Assembly (NCBI RefSeq): GCF_015057245.1
Contig: NZ_SVET01000010.1
Span: 1-64,000, forward strand
Direction: 5' to 3'
Length of the DNA: 64,000 nt
Source of the DNA: Pseudobutyrivibrio ruminis
GTDB taxonomy: Bacteria; Bacillota; Clostridia; Lachnospirales; Lachnospiraceae
Every line of letters starts with the position of its first letter. The stretch's first letter is position 1. The notes under the pieces are model-generated. The model saw only the letters and a program-made list of their open reading frames with translations. It was not told where the DNA came from and made no database searches. A program made the translations under genes and the position numbers. Below, piece by piece: positions 33,733-42,871 of this stretch.

Positions 33733-33825
33733 TCCCTAGAATAAATTCATAAGATAAATCCATTCAGATTAACCTCCCTCATCTTGACAGATACAGGAAA
33801 TTTTTCTATTATTAGATAAGTTTAA

Positions 33826-34086
33826 ATGCGTTGATGGAGAGGAGTACACAGACCTCGTCCTGTAGAGAGGGCCGCTCACCGGCTGAAAGGTGGCCTAGGA
33901 TAGAATTGTGGAAGGTAGCTTCGGAGCAGGTGGTGAACAAAGCGCGGCCAGTTTGATGCAGTCGTGTACAAGCCAACCCGAGTCGTTCCCGTAAGGAATA
34001 AGATGAGTTATAAATGCAGGTGGTAACGCGACCGTATCGAATATGGCGCCCTGTGTACAGCAATTTGCCGTACACAGGGCTTTTTT
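33826..34086 (+). promoter_or_regulatory. T-box leader of valS
   Basis: A tRNA-sensing T-box riboswitch. The T-box core TGCAGGTGGTAACGCG is at 34015-34030, preceded by a stem I region with GGAGTACA and CGGCTGAAAGGTGGCC. The terminator GCCCTGTGTAC (34048-34058) pairs with GTACACAGGGC (34070-34080) before six T. Uncharged tRNA-Val should stop termination and raise valS expression. The valine specifier codon could not be fixed by eye. Confidence 0.9.
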
Positions 34087-34111
34087 ATTGGCGACAATGC
34101 AATACTTCATG

Positions 34112-34206
34112 CTCCCGCAGGGCACCCTCCGTACTTTCGCGAGGGGCCTCCCGCCGGCGTAGGTCCTCCCTCGCTCGGCACGGTGCCTCCCTGCTCGCGC
34201 TGGCCT
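34112..34206. repeat. GC-rich intergenic island
   Basis: About 95 bp with very high G+C in a low-GC setting, made of CCTCC/GAGGG-type runs and CGCCGGCG. It sits right behind the T-box terminator. No convincing coding frame is present. It resembles the island behind tRNA-Arg in composition but not in sequence. Confidence 0.5.
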
Positions 34207-34230
34207 AGTTTATGAGTCGCCACTAAAAAG

Positions 34231-34321
34231 CACTAGTAGCTATCAAGCTCTGAGTGTTACTCAAGCGAAGCTTTCTTCAGCTGAGCGGAGTAATATCTCA
34301 GGCTTGAGAGCGTAACTAGTG
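34231..34321. repeat. Large imperfect palindrome before valS
   Basis: A 91-bp inverted repeat. CACTAGT (34231-34237) pairs with ACTAGTG (34315-34321). Inside are CAAGC/GCTTG and GTTACTC/GAGTAAT arms around a central AAGCGAAGCTTTCTTCAGC loop. It shares its plan with 37029-37111 on the other side of valS. Confidence 0.65.
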
Positions 34322-34367
34322 ACACAGCCTTGGACGTAGATTACTTTACGAGAGAAAGGAATTAGGG

Positions 34368-37016
34368 ATGAAAGAATTAGCAAAAACTTATGATCCTAAG
34401 GGTCTGGAAGACAGACTCTACAAGAAGTGGGAGGAGAATGGTTATTTTCATGCTGAGGTAGATCGTAGCAAGAAGCCATTCACTATTGTGATGCCACCAC
34501 CAAATATTACAGGACAGCTTCACATGGGACATGCATTGGATAACACAATGCAGGATATTCTTATCAGATATAAGAGAATGCAGGGATACTCAGCTCTTTG
34601 GCAGCCAGGTACAGACCATGCAGCAATTGCTACAGAGGTAAAGGTTATCGAGCATCTTAAGAAGCAGGGAATCGAAAAGGATGATCTTGGTCGTGAGGGA
34701 TTCCTTGAGAAGTGCTGGGAGTGGAAAGATGAGTATGGAACACGTATCATCAACCAGCTTAAGAAGATGGGCTCATCTGCTGATTGGGAGCGCGAAAGAT
34801 TCACAATGGATGAAGGCTGCTCAAAGGCTGTAGAAGAAGTTTTTGTTAAGCTTTACAACGAAGGATATATCTACAAGGGCAACCGTATCATCAACTGGTG
34901 TCCAGTTTGCCAGACTTCTATTTCAGATGCTGAGGTAGAGCATGAGGAGCAGGCAGGACATTTCTGGCACATGAAGTACGAAATCGTTGGCGAGCCAGGT
35001 CGTTTCGTTACATTTGCTACCACACGTCCAGAGACAATGCTTGGCGATACAGCTGTTGCTGTAAACCCTAAGGATGAAAGATATCAGGATATCATCGGCA
35101 AGACAGTAATGCTTCCATTTGTAAATCGTGAGATTCCAGTTGTTGCTGATGAATATGTAGATATGGAATTTGGTACTGGTGTAGTTAAGATTACTCCAGC
35201 ACATGACCCTAACGATTTCGAGGTAGGAAAGAGACACAACCTTCCTGTTATCAACATTCTCAATGATGATGCTACTATCAATTCAAACGGTGGCGAGTTT
35301 GAGGGAATGGATAGATATGAAGCTCGTGAAATCATCGTAAAGAAGATGGATGAGATGGGGCTCCTTGTAAAGATTGAAGACCATACACACAATGTTGGTA
35401 CTCATGATAGATGTAACACAACAGTAGAGCCAATGGTTAAGCCACAGTGGTTCGTTGCAATGGAAGAGCTTGCAAAGCCAGCTATCGAGGCTATCAAGAC
35501 AGGTGAGCTTCAGTTCGTTCCAAAGAACTATGACAAGACATATTTACACTGGCTTGAGAACATTCGTGATTGGTGCATTTCACGTCAGTTATGGTGGGGC
35601 CACAGAATCCCTGCATACTACTGCGAGAAGTGCGGAGAGACAGTTGTAGCAAAAGCTTCAGAGGCTCCAACAGTTTGCCCTAAGTGCGGACACACTCATA
35701 TGAAGCAGGATGAGGATACACTTGATACATGGTTCTCATCAGCTCTTTGGCCATTCTCAACACTTGGTTGGCCAAACAACACAGAAGAGCTTGATTACTT
35801 CTATCCAACAGATGTGCTTGTTACTGGATACGATATCATCTTCTTCTGGGTAATCAGAATGGTATTCTCAGGATACGCTCACACAGGTAAGAGCCCATTC
35901 CACACAGTACTTATCCACGGCCTTGTTAGAGATTCACAGGGACGCAAGATGTCTAAGTCACTTGGAAATGGTATCGATCCACTTGAAATTATTGATAAGT
36001 ATGGCGCTGATGCACTTCGTCTTACTCTTATCACAGGTAATGCACCTGGAAACGATATGAGATTCTACAACGAGCGTGTTGAAAACAGCCGTAACTTTGC
36101 AAACAAGGTATGGAATGCTTCAAGATTTATCATGATGAATCTTGCTGACAACCAGGTTACTGAGCCAGCCACAGCAGACCTTGCAACAGAAGATAAGTGG
36201 ATTATCTCTGCAGTTAACACTCTTGCAAAGGATGTTACAGAAAACATGGATAAGTATGAACTTGGTATTGCAGTTCAGAAAGTTTATGACTTTATTTGGG
36301 ATGAGTTTTGCGATTGGTATATCGAAATCGTAAAGCCTCGTATGTACTCAGAGGAATATACAGCAAGCAAGAATGCTGCACTTTGGACAGCTAAGTATGC
36401 ACTTACAAATGCACTTAAGCTTCTTCACCCATTCATGCCATTCATCACAGAAGAAATCTTCTGCACACTTCAGAGTGAGGAAGAGACAATCATGCTTTCA
36501 GCTTGGCCTGAGTATGATGAGTCAAAGAACTTCCCAGTTGATGAGGCAAAGGTTGAGCGTGCGAAGGACGTTGTTCGTGGCATGAGACAGCTTCGTACAG
36601 ATATGGATGTTCCACCTTCAAAGAAGGCAGCTATCCACATCGTTTCAGATAATGCTGATGTACGTGCTACATTTGATGAGATTACACCAATCTTCAAGAC
36701 ACTTGCAGGTGCAACAGAAGTATATGTTCAGGCAGATAAGCTTGGTATAGGTGATGATGCTGTTTCAGCAGTTATCCCTGATGCAACACTCTTTGTTCCA
36801 CTTGAAGATCTTGTAGATTTTGAAAAGGAAAAAGAGCGTCTTACAAAAGAAAAAGAGAAGCTTGAAAAAGAGCTTGCTCGTTCACGTGGAATGCTCTCAA
36901 ATGAAAAATTTATGAGCAAGGCTCCAGAGGCAAAGGTTGCTGAAGAGCGTGAAAAGCTTGCAAAATACGAAGCAATGATGGCACAGGTTGAGGCTCGCCT
37001 AGCATCAATGCGCTAG
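34368..37016 (+). CDS. valS: Valyl-tRNA synthetase
   Basis: An 882-aa class Ia synthetase that charges tRNA-Val. The HIGH motif appears as LHMGH in PPPNITGQLHMGHALDNT. The editing domain contains TTRPETMLGDTAVAV. The KMSKS motif is in GRKMSKSLGN. A zinc-like CEKCGE...CPKCGH pair and a C-terminal coiled-coil arm (about residues 815-880) are present. Length is standard. AGAAAGGA lies upstream. Regulated by the T-box at 33826. Two related palindromes flank the gene. Confidence 0.98.
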   Translation: MKELAKTYDPKGLEDRLYKKWEENGYFHAEVDRSKKPFTIVMPPPNITGQLHMGHALDNTMQDILIRYKRMQGYSALWQPGTDHAAIATEVKVIEHLKKQGIEKDDLGREGFLEKCWEWKDEYGTRIINQLKKMGSSADWERERFTMDEGCSKAVEEVFVKLYNEGYIYKGNRIINWCPVCQTSISDAEVEHEEQAGHFWHMKYEIVGEPGRFVTFATTRPETMLGDTAVAVNPKDERYQDIIGKTVMLPFVNREIPVVADEYVDMEFGTGVVKITPAHDPNDFEVGKRHNLPVINILNDDATINSNGGEFEGMDRYEAREIIVKKMDEMGLLVKIEDHTHNVGTHDRCNTTVEPMVKPQWFVAMEELAKPAIEAIKTGELQFVPKNYDKTYLHWLENIRDWCISRQLWWGHRIPAYYCEKCGETVVAKASEAPTVCPKCGHTHMKQDEDTLDTWFSSALWPFSTLGWPNNTEELDYFYPTDVLVTGYDIIFFWVIRMVFSGYAHTGKSPFHTVLIHGLVRDSQGRKMSKSLGNGIDPLEIIDKYGADALRLTLITGNAPGNDMRFYNERVENSRNFANKVWNASRFIMMNLADNQVTEPATADLATEDKWIISAVNTLAKDVTENMDKYELGIAVQKVYDFIWDEFCDWYIEIVKPRMYSEEYTASKNAALWTAKYALTNALKLLHPFMPFITEEIFCTLQSEEETIMLSAWPEYDESKNFPVDEAKVERAKDVVRGMRQLRTDMDVPPSKKAAIHIVSDNADVRATFDEITPIFKTLAGATEVYVQADKLGIGDDAVSAVIPDATLFVPLEDLVDFEKEKERLTKEKEKLEKELARSRGMLSNEKFMSKAPEAKVAEEREKLAKYEAMMAQVEARLASMR

Positions 37017-37028
37017 TGGCTAGCCTAC

Positions 37029-37111
37029 GCCAGTTACGGCTACAAGCATTATATTACTTCGCTCAACAACACGTTTCGCTTAAGTATTATAATAGCTTGA
37101 TGCCTACTGGC
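37029..37111. repeat. Large imperfect palindrome after valS
   Basis: An 83-bp inverted repeat just after the valS stop. CAAGC (37043-37047) pairs with GCTTG (37095-37099). ATTATATTACTT (37048-37059) pairs with AAGTATTATAAT (37082-37093) with one mismatch. GCCAG/CTGGC arms lie outside. It has the same architecture as the one at 34231-34321. It lacks a T-run on the plus strand, so it is not a plain terminator. Confidence 0.65.
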
Positions 37112-37158
37112 TTATGTTGAGAGGGAGCCTCTCATTCTAAAAAACGGAGGATACGAAT

Positions 37159-37836
37159 ATGGATATTAAGAATATTTTAAGCAAATGCGACCACACACTT
37201 CTTGGGGTGGATGCAACATGGAATGACATTAAGGGAATCGTTGATGATGGAATGAAGTATGAGACTGCTTCAGTTTGCATCCCAGCTAGCTTTGTAAAGC
37301 AGGCTGCTGATTATGTAAAGGAGCAGGGAGGACATCTTCCAATCTGTACAGTAATTGGCTTCCCTAATGGTTATGCAACAACAGCTTCTAAGTGCTTCAT
37401 GGCTACAGATGCTGTAAACAATGGTGCAGACGAAGTAGATATGGTTATCAACGTTGGTTGGGTTAAGGAAGGTAGATATGATGATGTTCTTGCTGAGATT
37501 AACGCAATCAAGGCTGCTTGCAATGGTAAGCTTTTAAAGGTTATTATCGAGTGCTGTCTTCTTACAGATGAAGAGAAGATTAAGATGTGCGAAGTTGTTT
37601 CTAAATCAGATGCAGATTACATCAAGACTTCAACAGGCTTCTCTACAGGCGGAGCTACATTTGATGATATCAAGCTTATGGCAGATCACATGACAAACGG
37701 CAAGCTTATCAAGGCTGCAGGCGGAATTGCTTCGCTTGAGGATGCTCAGAAGTTTATCGACCTTGGAGCATCAAGACTTGGTACAAGTAGAGTTGTAAAA
37801 GCTGTTAAAGGCCTTCCAAACGACGGTAAATACTAA
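37159..37836 (+). CDS. deoC: Deoxyribose-phosphate aldolase
   Basis: A 225-aa class I aldolase that splits 2-deoxyribose 5-phosphate into glyceraldehyde 3-phosphate and acetaldehyde in deoxynucleoside breakdown. Key features: DEVDMVINVGWVKEG with Asp and a conserved Lys region, KVIIECCLL, and the Schiff-base Lys in DYIKTSTGFSTGGAT. GGAGG precedes the ATG. Cytidine deaminase and nucleoside uptake genes nearby fit a nucleoside-use region. Confidence 0.96.
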   Translation: MDIKNILSKCDHTLLGVDATWNDIKGIVDDGMKYETASVCIPASFVKQAADYVKEQGGHLPICTVIGFPNGYATTASKCFMATDAVNNGADEVDMVINVGWVKEGRYDDVLAEINAIKAACNGKLLKVIIECCLLTDEEKIKMCEVVSKSDADYIKTSTGFSTGGATFDDIKLMADHMTNGKLIKAAGGIASLEDAQKFIDLGASRLGTSRVVKAVKGLPNDGKY

Positions 37837-37992
37837 TCAGCTGTGAAAATTTCATGAAAATTCTTGTAAAATTAGAATATTTCATGACAAAATTAGAAAT
37901 AATAACTATAATTATCTTAATATATAGTACTATACATATACTATGGTTATTATGTACTTAAAATACTACTAGCATAATGTTTTGGGGGACTT

Positions 37993-39393
37993 ATGGCTCA
38001 GCCGGTTAGCGCGTTTGCACCAAAAGTACAAGTGTCATCAGATGGCTTGGAAGCTACTATGACTTTCAAGATTCCTGATGGAAAAAATGAAGTACCTAAG
38101 TTTACTGCAGCACAGTTACTTGGGTTCTTGAATAATGCCAATGTTTCCTTTGGTATCGATCAGGAGATGTTGGCAAGGCTTGCCGATAGTCCTATTTACG
38201 GAAGGCCTATCAAGGTCGCATCGGGCACACCACAGCAGCAAGGTACCCCGGGATATTATGAGTATCTTTTTGATACAAACTTCAATAGAAAACCAACAAT
38301 TCGTCCAGATGGCACTGCCGACTATATGAGTATTAAGACTATAGAGACAGTGCAGGAGGGCGATGTTATTGCTACATATCACCCAGCGGTTCAAGGCAGT
38401 AGAGGTATGTCTGTTCGTGGACAGATTCTCGAGCCTAAGCCTGTGAGAGATTTACCACCATTGATTGGTCGAGGTTTCGATAGATCAAGTGACAATCTTA
38501 CATACACAGCAAAGATTGATGGGAAAATAGAGGTAAACCAGGGAAAGATTCTGGTTTCTCCTGTTCATGAAGTGCAGGGAGATGTTGGCATTGAAACAGG
38601 TAACATCAAGTTTAATGGTGATGTTATTGTGCATGGCGGCGTACATGATGGTGCCGTTATTGATGCAGCAGGAAATGTCATAATACATGGGCTTATAGAG
38701 GATTGTGACATTCACGCAGGCAAGGATTTATTCCTGCTTTCAGGCATAAAGGGAAATGAAAAAACAGTTATTGATTGTAAGGGTTCTATAACAGCTCAGT
38801 TCGTAGAGTATGCAATCATCACATGTTCAGGCAATATCACAGCGGACTATTTCTTTAAGAGTAAAATCTCCTGTGATGGCCACATAGAATTAAATGGAAA
38901 CAATGCTTCTATTATAGGAGGCTATGTTTCTGCAGTTCAGGGTGTAGAAGTCAATGATATTGGCAACTCATTTGGAACTATTACAAATGTATCAGTGGGC
39001 GTTGATGTCGAGCGCGCTGCTGAATACGAAATGTTAGCGAAGAAAATAATGGCACTTACTGCCAATGTTCAGAAGATAAAAAAGGGTATCGAGGATTTCG
39101 ACAAGTTAGGCGAAGAACGCGGTATCAATGTAAAAGAAGATCCAAGACGTATGCAACTTCTCCGAGTACGTATTCGAGATGAGGCTATCGTTTTGGAGGA
39201 AACAAAAAAGCTTAATTACATGAAAGAAGTTATTATGTCTGGCAAGGGCGCTACTATCAAGGTGTATAGACGTCTATATGCAGGAAGCAATCTTTCGGTA
39301 GATGATCATCATGCAAGCATCAATGAGACGCATGAAGCAATCGAGATAGAAAAAAGCGAAGAAGGCATAAGACTGGTTAAAATAAGAGGCTAG
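37993..39393 (+). CDS. FapA (DUF342) family protein
   Basis: A 466-aa protein of the FapA/DUF342 family. The N-terminal region ends with the YHPAVQGSRGMSVRGQ segment. The centre is a right-handed beta-helix of repeated GNI/GDV/G-I-I turns (about residues 200-340). A charged coiled coil follows (about 345-410). Family members affect polymyxin tolerance, flagellar and other surface functions, but the biochemical role is unknown. GGGGGAC lies 6 bp upstream. Two further genes follow closely (39407, 39581) and likely form an operon. The 156 bp before it is AT-rich and probably holds the promoter. Confidence 0.85.
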   Translation: MAQPVSAFAPKVQVSSDGLEATMTFKIPDGKNEVPKFTAAQLLGFLNNANVSFGIDQEMLARLADSPIYGRPIKVASGTPQQQGTPGYYEYLFDTNFNRKPTIRPDGTADYMSIKTIETVQEGDVIATYHPAVQGSRGMSVRGQILEPKPVRDLPPLIGRGFDRSSDNLTYTAKIDGKIEVNQGKILVSPVHEVQGDVGIETGNIKFNGDVIVHGGVHDGAVIDAAGNVIIHGLIEDCDIHAGKDLFLLSGIKGNEKTVIDCKGSITAQFVEYAIITCSGNITADYFFKSKISCDGHIELNGNNASIIGGYVSAVQGVEVNDIGNSFGTITNVSVGVDVERAAEYEMLAKKIMALTANVQKIKKGIEDFDKLGEERGINVKEDPRRMQLLRVRIRDEAIVLEETKKLNYMKEVIMSGKGATIKVYRRLYAGSNLSVDDHHASINETHEAIEIEKSEEGIRLVKIRG

Positions 39394-39406
39394 ACAGAGG
39401 TAAATC

Positions 39407-39550
39407 ATGATAGATTTCGAAGAAGAATTAAAAAAATATGAACCTGCCATAGAAGTAGAACAGGCCGAGGCAGATATTAAGGCCAGAGATTTAACAGACT
39501 TAACTGATTTGTTAATGAACTTATCTACTCAGCAGAATAACGGGAAATAA
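39407..39550 (+). CDS. Small acidic helical protein
   Basis: A 47-aa protein starting MIDFEEELKKYEPAIEVEQ, rich in Glu, Asp and Leu and fully helical by eye, ending in a polar tail. It begins 13 bp after the FapA-like gene with AGAGG and ends 30 bp before the TPR gene. No family was recognised. It may be a partner peptide of either neighbour. Confidence 0.7.
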   Translation: MIDFEEELKKYEPAIEVEQAEADIKARDLTDLTDLLMNLSTQQNNGK

Positions 39551-39580
39551 TTGAAGCTTATATTTTACGGAGAATAATAA

Positions 39581-40978
39581 ATGCAATGTTTTATGTGTGG
39601 TGCCGAAGTTGGTAACGACAAAGTTTGTTACAACTGCGGTGCCGATATTTTGTTATACAAACAAATCATATACACGTCTTATGTGTTCTATAATCAGGGC
39701 TTGGAAAAGGCCAAGGTCAGAGATTTATCTGGTGCAATTGATTCGCTGAAATCATCACTTCAATACTACAAGTATAATACTAGAGCACGTAACCTTCTTG
39801 GACTCTGCTATTATCAGACAGGGGAGATGGTTAGAGCTTTAAATGAGTGGGTTCTCTCAAAAAATCTGCAGGAGGAGGATAATCCAGATGCAGATAGATA
39901 TCTTGCAGAAATTGAAAGTGATCCAGGTCTTTTAACAAAGACTAATTCCACAATCAAAAAATATAATCAGGCTATTGAGTACTGCAAAGCGGGCAGTAGA
40001 GATTTGGCGATGATTCAACTAAAAAAGGTTGTAAGCCAGAACCCCAATTTCGTAAAGGCCTTGCAGTTACTTTCCCTTCTTTATATCCAGGAAAAGAAGT
40101 ATGCTGATGCAAGAAAATTCCTTAGTCAGGCAGCTAAAATCGATAGCAATAACACTACGACTATACGATATATCCACGAGGTTAAGGAACGCCTTAAGGA
40201 ACAGAATACAGGCAGAAGAAGAAAGAAAAATGATGTAGTTACATTCGCAGACGGTAACGATACAGTTATCATGTCTGAGAATTCATTCAGAAGCATGTTG
40301 GATAACTCAAGGGCAAGCTTCATGAATATTTTGCTTGGATTAGTTATCGGTCTGTTGATTTGCTTCTTCCTTGTTGTACCTACAGTAAGAGATAATATGA
40401 CAGATGATAATACTGACACTGTTCTTGCATTGAATGAAGAATTGTCAGATGCAAAAACAGAAAATGAATCTCTTCAAACAGAAATTGAGAATTTACAGTC
40501 AAGCTTAAGTGCTTATGATGATAAGCAGGATGTTGCTACATCTTACGATAATCTTTTTGCTGCTCAGAATTATTACAATGAGGGCGATAGCGTAACTGCA
40601 GCTGATTACATTCAGCTTGTCACCAGAGATGTTCTTGGGGAACAGGGGCAGACAGCATACGATAATTTATATGCTAGCTTGTCACCTACAATTATCCAGG
40701 GATATTACGATGATGGCAACAACTTCTATACAGAAGAAAACTATGAAAGTGCAATCACAAATTTCAAGACAGTTGTTGAAATAGACGAGACATACAATAG
40801 CGGAGCAGCTCTGTTCTTACTTGGAGACTGCTACAGACTTACAGGAGAGACTGAGTTAGCACTTGAATGCTTTAATCGTGTTGTTGAGCTTTACCCAAGT
40901 AATAAATGGGGCAAGCAGGCAAAGGTTTACCTTGCAGCTGATGATACCGAATTAAGTGCTACAGAAGTAGGTGAATAA
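39581..40978 (+). CDS. Zinc-ribbon, TPR membrane protein
   Basis: A 465-aa protein. The N-terminal zinc ribbon CFMCG...CYNCG (residues 3-19) is followed by tetratricopeptide repeats (about 30-205), a basic stretch (GRRRKK), one membrane helix (about 246-266), a coiled coil and two or three more TPRs outside the membrane (about 320-450). This makes a two-sided scaffold. Its partners are unknown. It is the third gene of the operon with the FapA-like protein, suggesting a shared envelope or motility task. cdd starts 1 bp after its stop. Confidence 0.82.
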   Translation: MQCFMCGAEVGNDKVCYNCGADILLYKQIIYTSYVFYNQGLEKAKVRDLSGAIDSLKSSLQYYKYNTRARNLLGLCYYQTGEMVRALNEWVLSKNLQEEDNPDADRYLAEIESDPGLLTKTNSTIKKYNQAIEYCKAGSRDLAMIQLKKVVSQNPNFVKALQLLSLLYIQEKKYADARKFLSQAAKIDSNNTTTIRYIHEVKERLKEQNTGRRRKKNDVVTFADGNDTVIMSENSFRSMLDNSRASFMNILLGLVIGLLICFFLVVPTVRDNMTDDNTDTVLALNEELSDAKTENESLQTEIENLQSSLSAYDDKQDVATSYDNLFAAQNYYNEGDSVTAADYIQLVTRDVLGEQGQTAYDNLYASLSPTIIQGYYDDGNNFYTEENYESAITNFKTVVEIDETYNSGAALFLLGDCYRLTGETELALECFNRVVELYPSNKWGKQAKVYLAADDTELSATEVGE

Positions 40979-40979
40979 T

Positions 40980-41435
40980 ATGACAGATTTTGAATTAATA
41001 AAGTTAGCTCTAGAAGCTAGAGAAATGGCGTACACACCATATTCACATCATAAGGTTGGCGCAGCTCTTTTATGCAAAGATGGTACAGTTTTCAAGGGAT
41101 GTAACGTGGAAAATGCAGGGTACACTCCTACAAATTGTGCTGAGCGAACTGCAGTATTCAAAGCGGTAAGTGAAGGCTACAAAGAATACGAAGCCATTGC
41201 AGTAGTTGGTGGAATGGATAATCTAAAGGATCTTCCTCTTTGTGCACCATGCGGTGTATGCCGACAGGTTCTTAATGAATTTGGTGATCCTGATACATTT
41301 AGAATTATTCTTGCAGAAGTTAAAAATGTAGACAATTTGTCTAATATTACTCCGAATGATGTCAAGATGACGAACAAAACACTTAAAGAGATACTTCCTT
41401 TTGGGTTTGGGCCTAAAAACTTGTACATAGAATAG
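40980..41435 (+). CDS. cdd: Cytidine deaminase
   Basis: A 151-aa enzyme converting cytidine and deoxycytidine to uridine forms. Substrate and zinc motifs: GCNVENAGY, CAERTAVF with the catalytic Glu, and PCGVCRQ with the zinc Cys pair. I use ATG at 40980 with AGGTG 6 bp upstream. The GTG at 40971 would overlap that site. It works with deoC and the downstream nucleoside transporter. Confidence 0.95.
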   Translation: MTDFELIKLALEAREMAYTPYSHHKVGAALLCKDGTVFKGCNVENAGYTPTNCAERTAVFKAVSEGYKEYEAIAVVGGMDNLKDLPLCAPCGVCRQVLNEFGDPDTFRIILAEVKNVDNLSNITPNDVKMTNKTLKEILPFGFGPKNLYIE

Positions 41436-41538
41436 TCACAAAAAGTCCTATATTTGTTGCAAAAATAGCAAAATAAATTATAATTTAACTATGTGTTTCT
41501 TTATCAGAAGAAACAAAGCAAATAGGAGGAATAGAAGA

Positions 41539-42711
41539 ATGAAAAAGAAGTTATTAAGTGTACTTCTCGTAGCTGCAATGGCTGTATCAACATTTGTTGC
41601 ATGTGGATCATCTGCATCATCTGACAGCACATCAGCTACAACAACTGAGGGGGCTGCAGAATCTGAGGCAGCAAGCGATTTCAGAATCGCAATGATTACT
41701 GACTCTGGTGATATCACAGATCAGTCATTCAACCAGACAACATATGAGGCTATTCAGGCATTTTCTGCTGAGACAGGTGCTGATTTCCAGTACTATAAGC
41801 CAGCAGACAACACAGACGATGACCGTGTTGCTGCATTTGAGAACGCAGTAGCTGATGGTTACAACGTAGTAGTTTGTCCAGGTTATCTTTTCGCTGCTAT
41901 GATCGCAGAAGTTGCTGACACTTATCCAGATGTTACAATCATCGCACTTGACTGTGGTGAGAGCGACTTCGCTGATGCAGGCATGACAGAAATCCCTTCA
42001 AACGTATGTGCATTCACATACCAGGAAGAGCTTGCTGGTTACATGGCAGGTTATGCAGTAGTTAAAGAAGGCTATACAAAGCTTGGTTTCCTTGGTGGTA
42101 TCGCTGTTCCAGCTGTTATCCGTTATGGATACGGTTTCGTAGCAGGTGCTGATAAGGCTGCTGAGGAGCTTGGAAATTCTTCTGAGGTTGAAGTTAATTA
42201 TGTATATGGTGGTCAGTTCCAGGGTGATGAGGCTATCACAGCTACTATGGATTCTTGGTACTCAAACGGTACTGAAATCGTATTCGCTTGTGGTGGTGGT
42301 ATCTACACATCAGCTTGCGAAGCTGCTGTAAAGGCTGACGGACACGTTGTAGGTGTTGACGTTGACCAGTCAGGCGTAATTCACGATCAGTATGATGTTG
42401 AGGGTCTTTGCGTAACATCTGCTATGAAGGGTCTTGCTGCAACAGTAGAGGCTACACTTACAGATGTTGTCAATGGAAATTGGGATGCTCATGCAGGAAA
42501 GATCGAGAACCTTGGTCTTGTATCAGGTACAGATCCTTCTTTAAACTATGTTCAGCTTCCAACAGACACATGGACAATGGAAAACTTCACAGTTGATGAT
42601 TACAACACACTTGTTTCTCAGATGTATGATGGAACAATCACAGTTGACGTAAGCATCGATGCTATGCCAACAACAACAATCAAGGTTACAGAGTTTGATA
42701 ATATTCACTAA
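41539..42711 (+). CDS. BMP-family nucleoside-binding lipoprotein
   Basis: A 390-aa substrate-binding lipoprotein (lipobox TFVACG) of the BMP/PnrA/Med family. Markers: MITDSGDITDQSFNQTTYEAI, CPGYLFAAMI, KLGFLGGIAVPAVIRYGYGFVAGA and VGVDVDQSG. Such proteins bind purine or pyrimidine nucleosides. The ATG at 41539 carries TAGGAGGAATAG upstream; the earlier in-frame ATG at 41491 adds a basic stretch unlike a signal peptide. A strong hairpin separates it from the transporter genes, which should give extra copies of the binding protein. Confidence 0.92.
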   Translation: MKKKLLSVLLVAAMAVSTFVACGSSASSDSTSATTTEGAAESEAASDFRIAMITDSGDITDQSFNQTTYEAIQAFSAETGADFQYYKPADNTDDDRVAAFENAVADGYNVVVCPGYLFAAMIAEVADTYPDVTIIALDCGESDFADAGMTEIPSNVCAFTYQEELAGYMAGYAVVKEGYTKLGFLGGIAVPAVIRYGYGFVAGADKAAEELGNSSEVEVNYVYGGQFQGDEAITATMDSWYSNGTEIVFACGGGIYTSACEAAVKADGHVVGVDVDQSGVIHDQYDVEGLCVTSAMKGLAATVEATLTDVVNGNWDAHAGKIENLGLVSGTDPSLNYVQLPTDTWTMENFTVDDYNTLVSQMYDGTITVDVSIDAMPTTTIKVTEFDNIH

Positions 42712-42727
42712 GGCGTAACTGGATTAC

Positions 42728-42757
42728 AAAGGGAAGGCTTAGTCCTTCCCTTTTTTT
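42728..42757 (+). terminator. Terminator or attenuator after the binding protein gene
   Basis: AAAGGGAAGG (42728-42737) pairs with CCTTCCCTTT (42744-42753), followed by a T-run to 42757. The transporter genes lie in the same direction 115 bp on, so partial read-through is likely. Confidence 0.85.
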
Positions 42758-42871
42758 GAAATTATAGCAAGGCTCTAAAAATCATTATATGAGGTGTAAT
42801 GATTTTTATGGTTTTGCTAGCTGAGTCAGGCTGGGCGTAAATCAAAATTTTTATTGTAGAAAGGTATTGCG

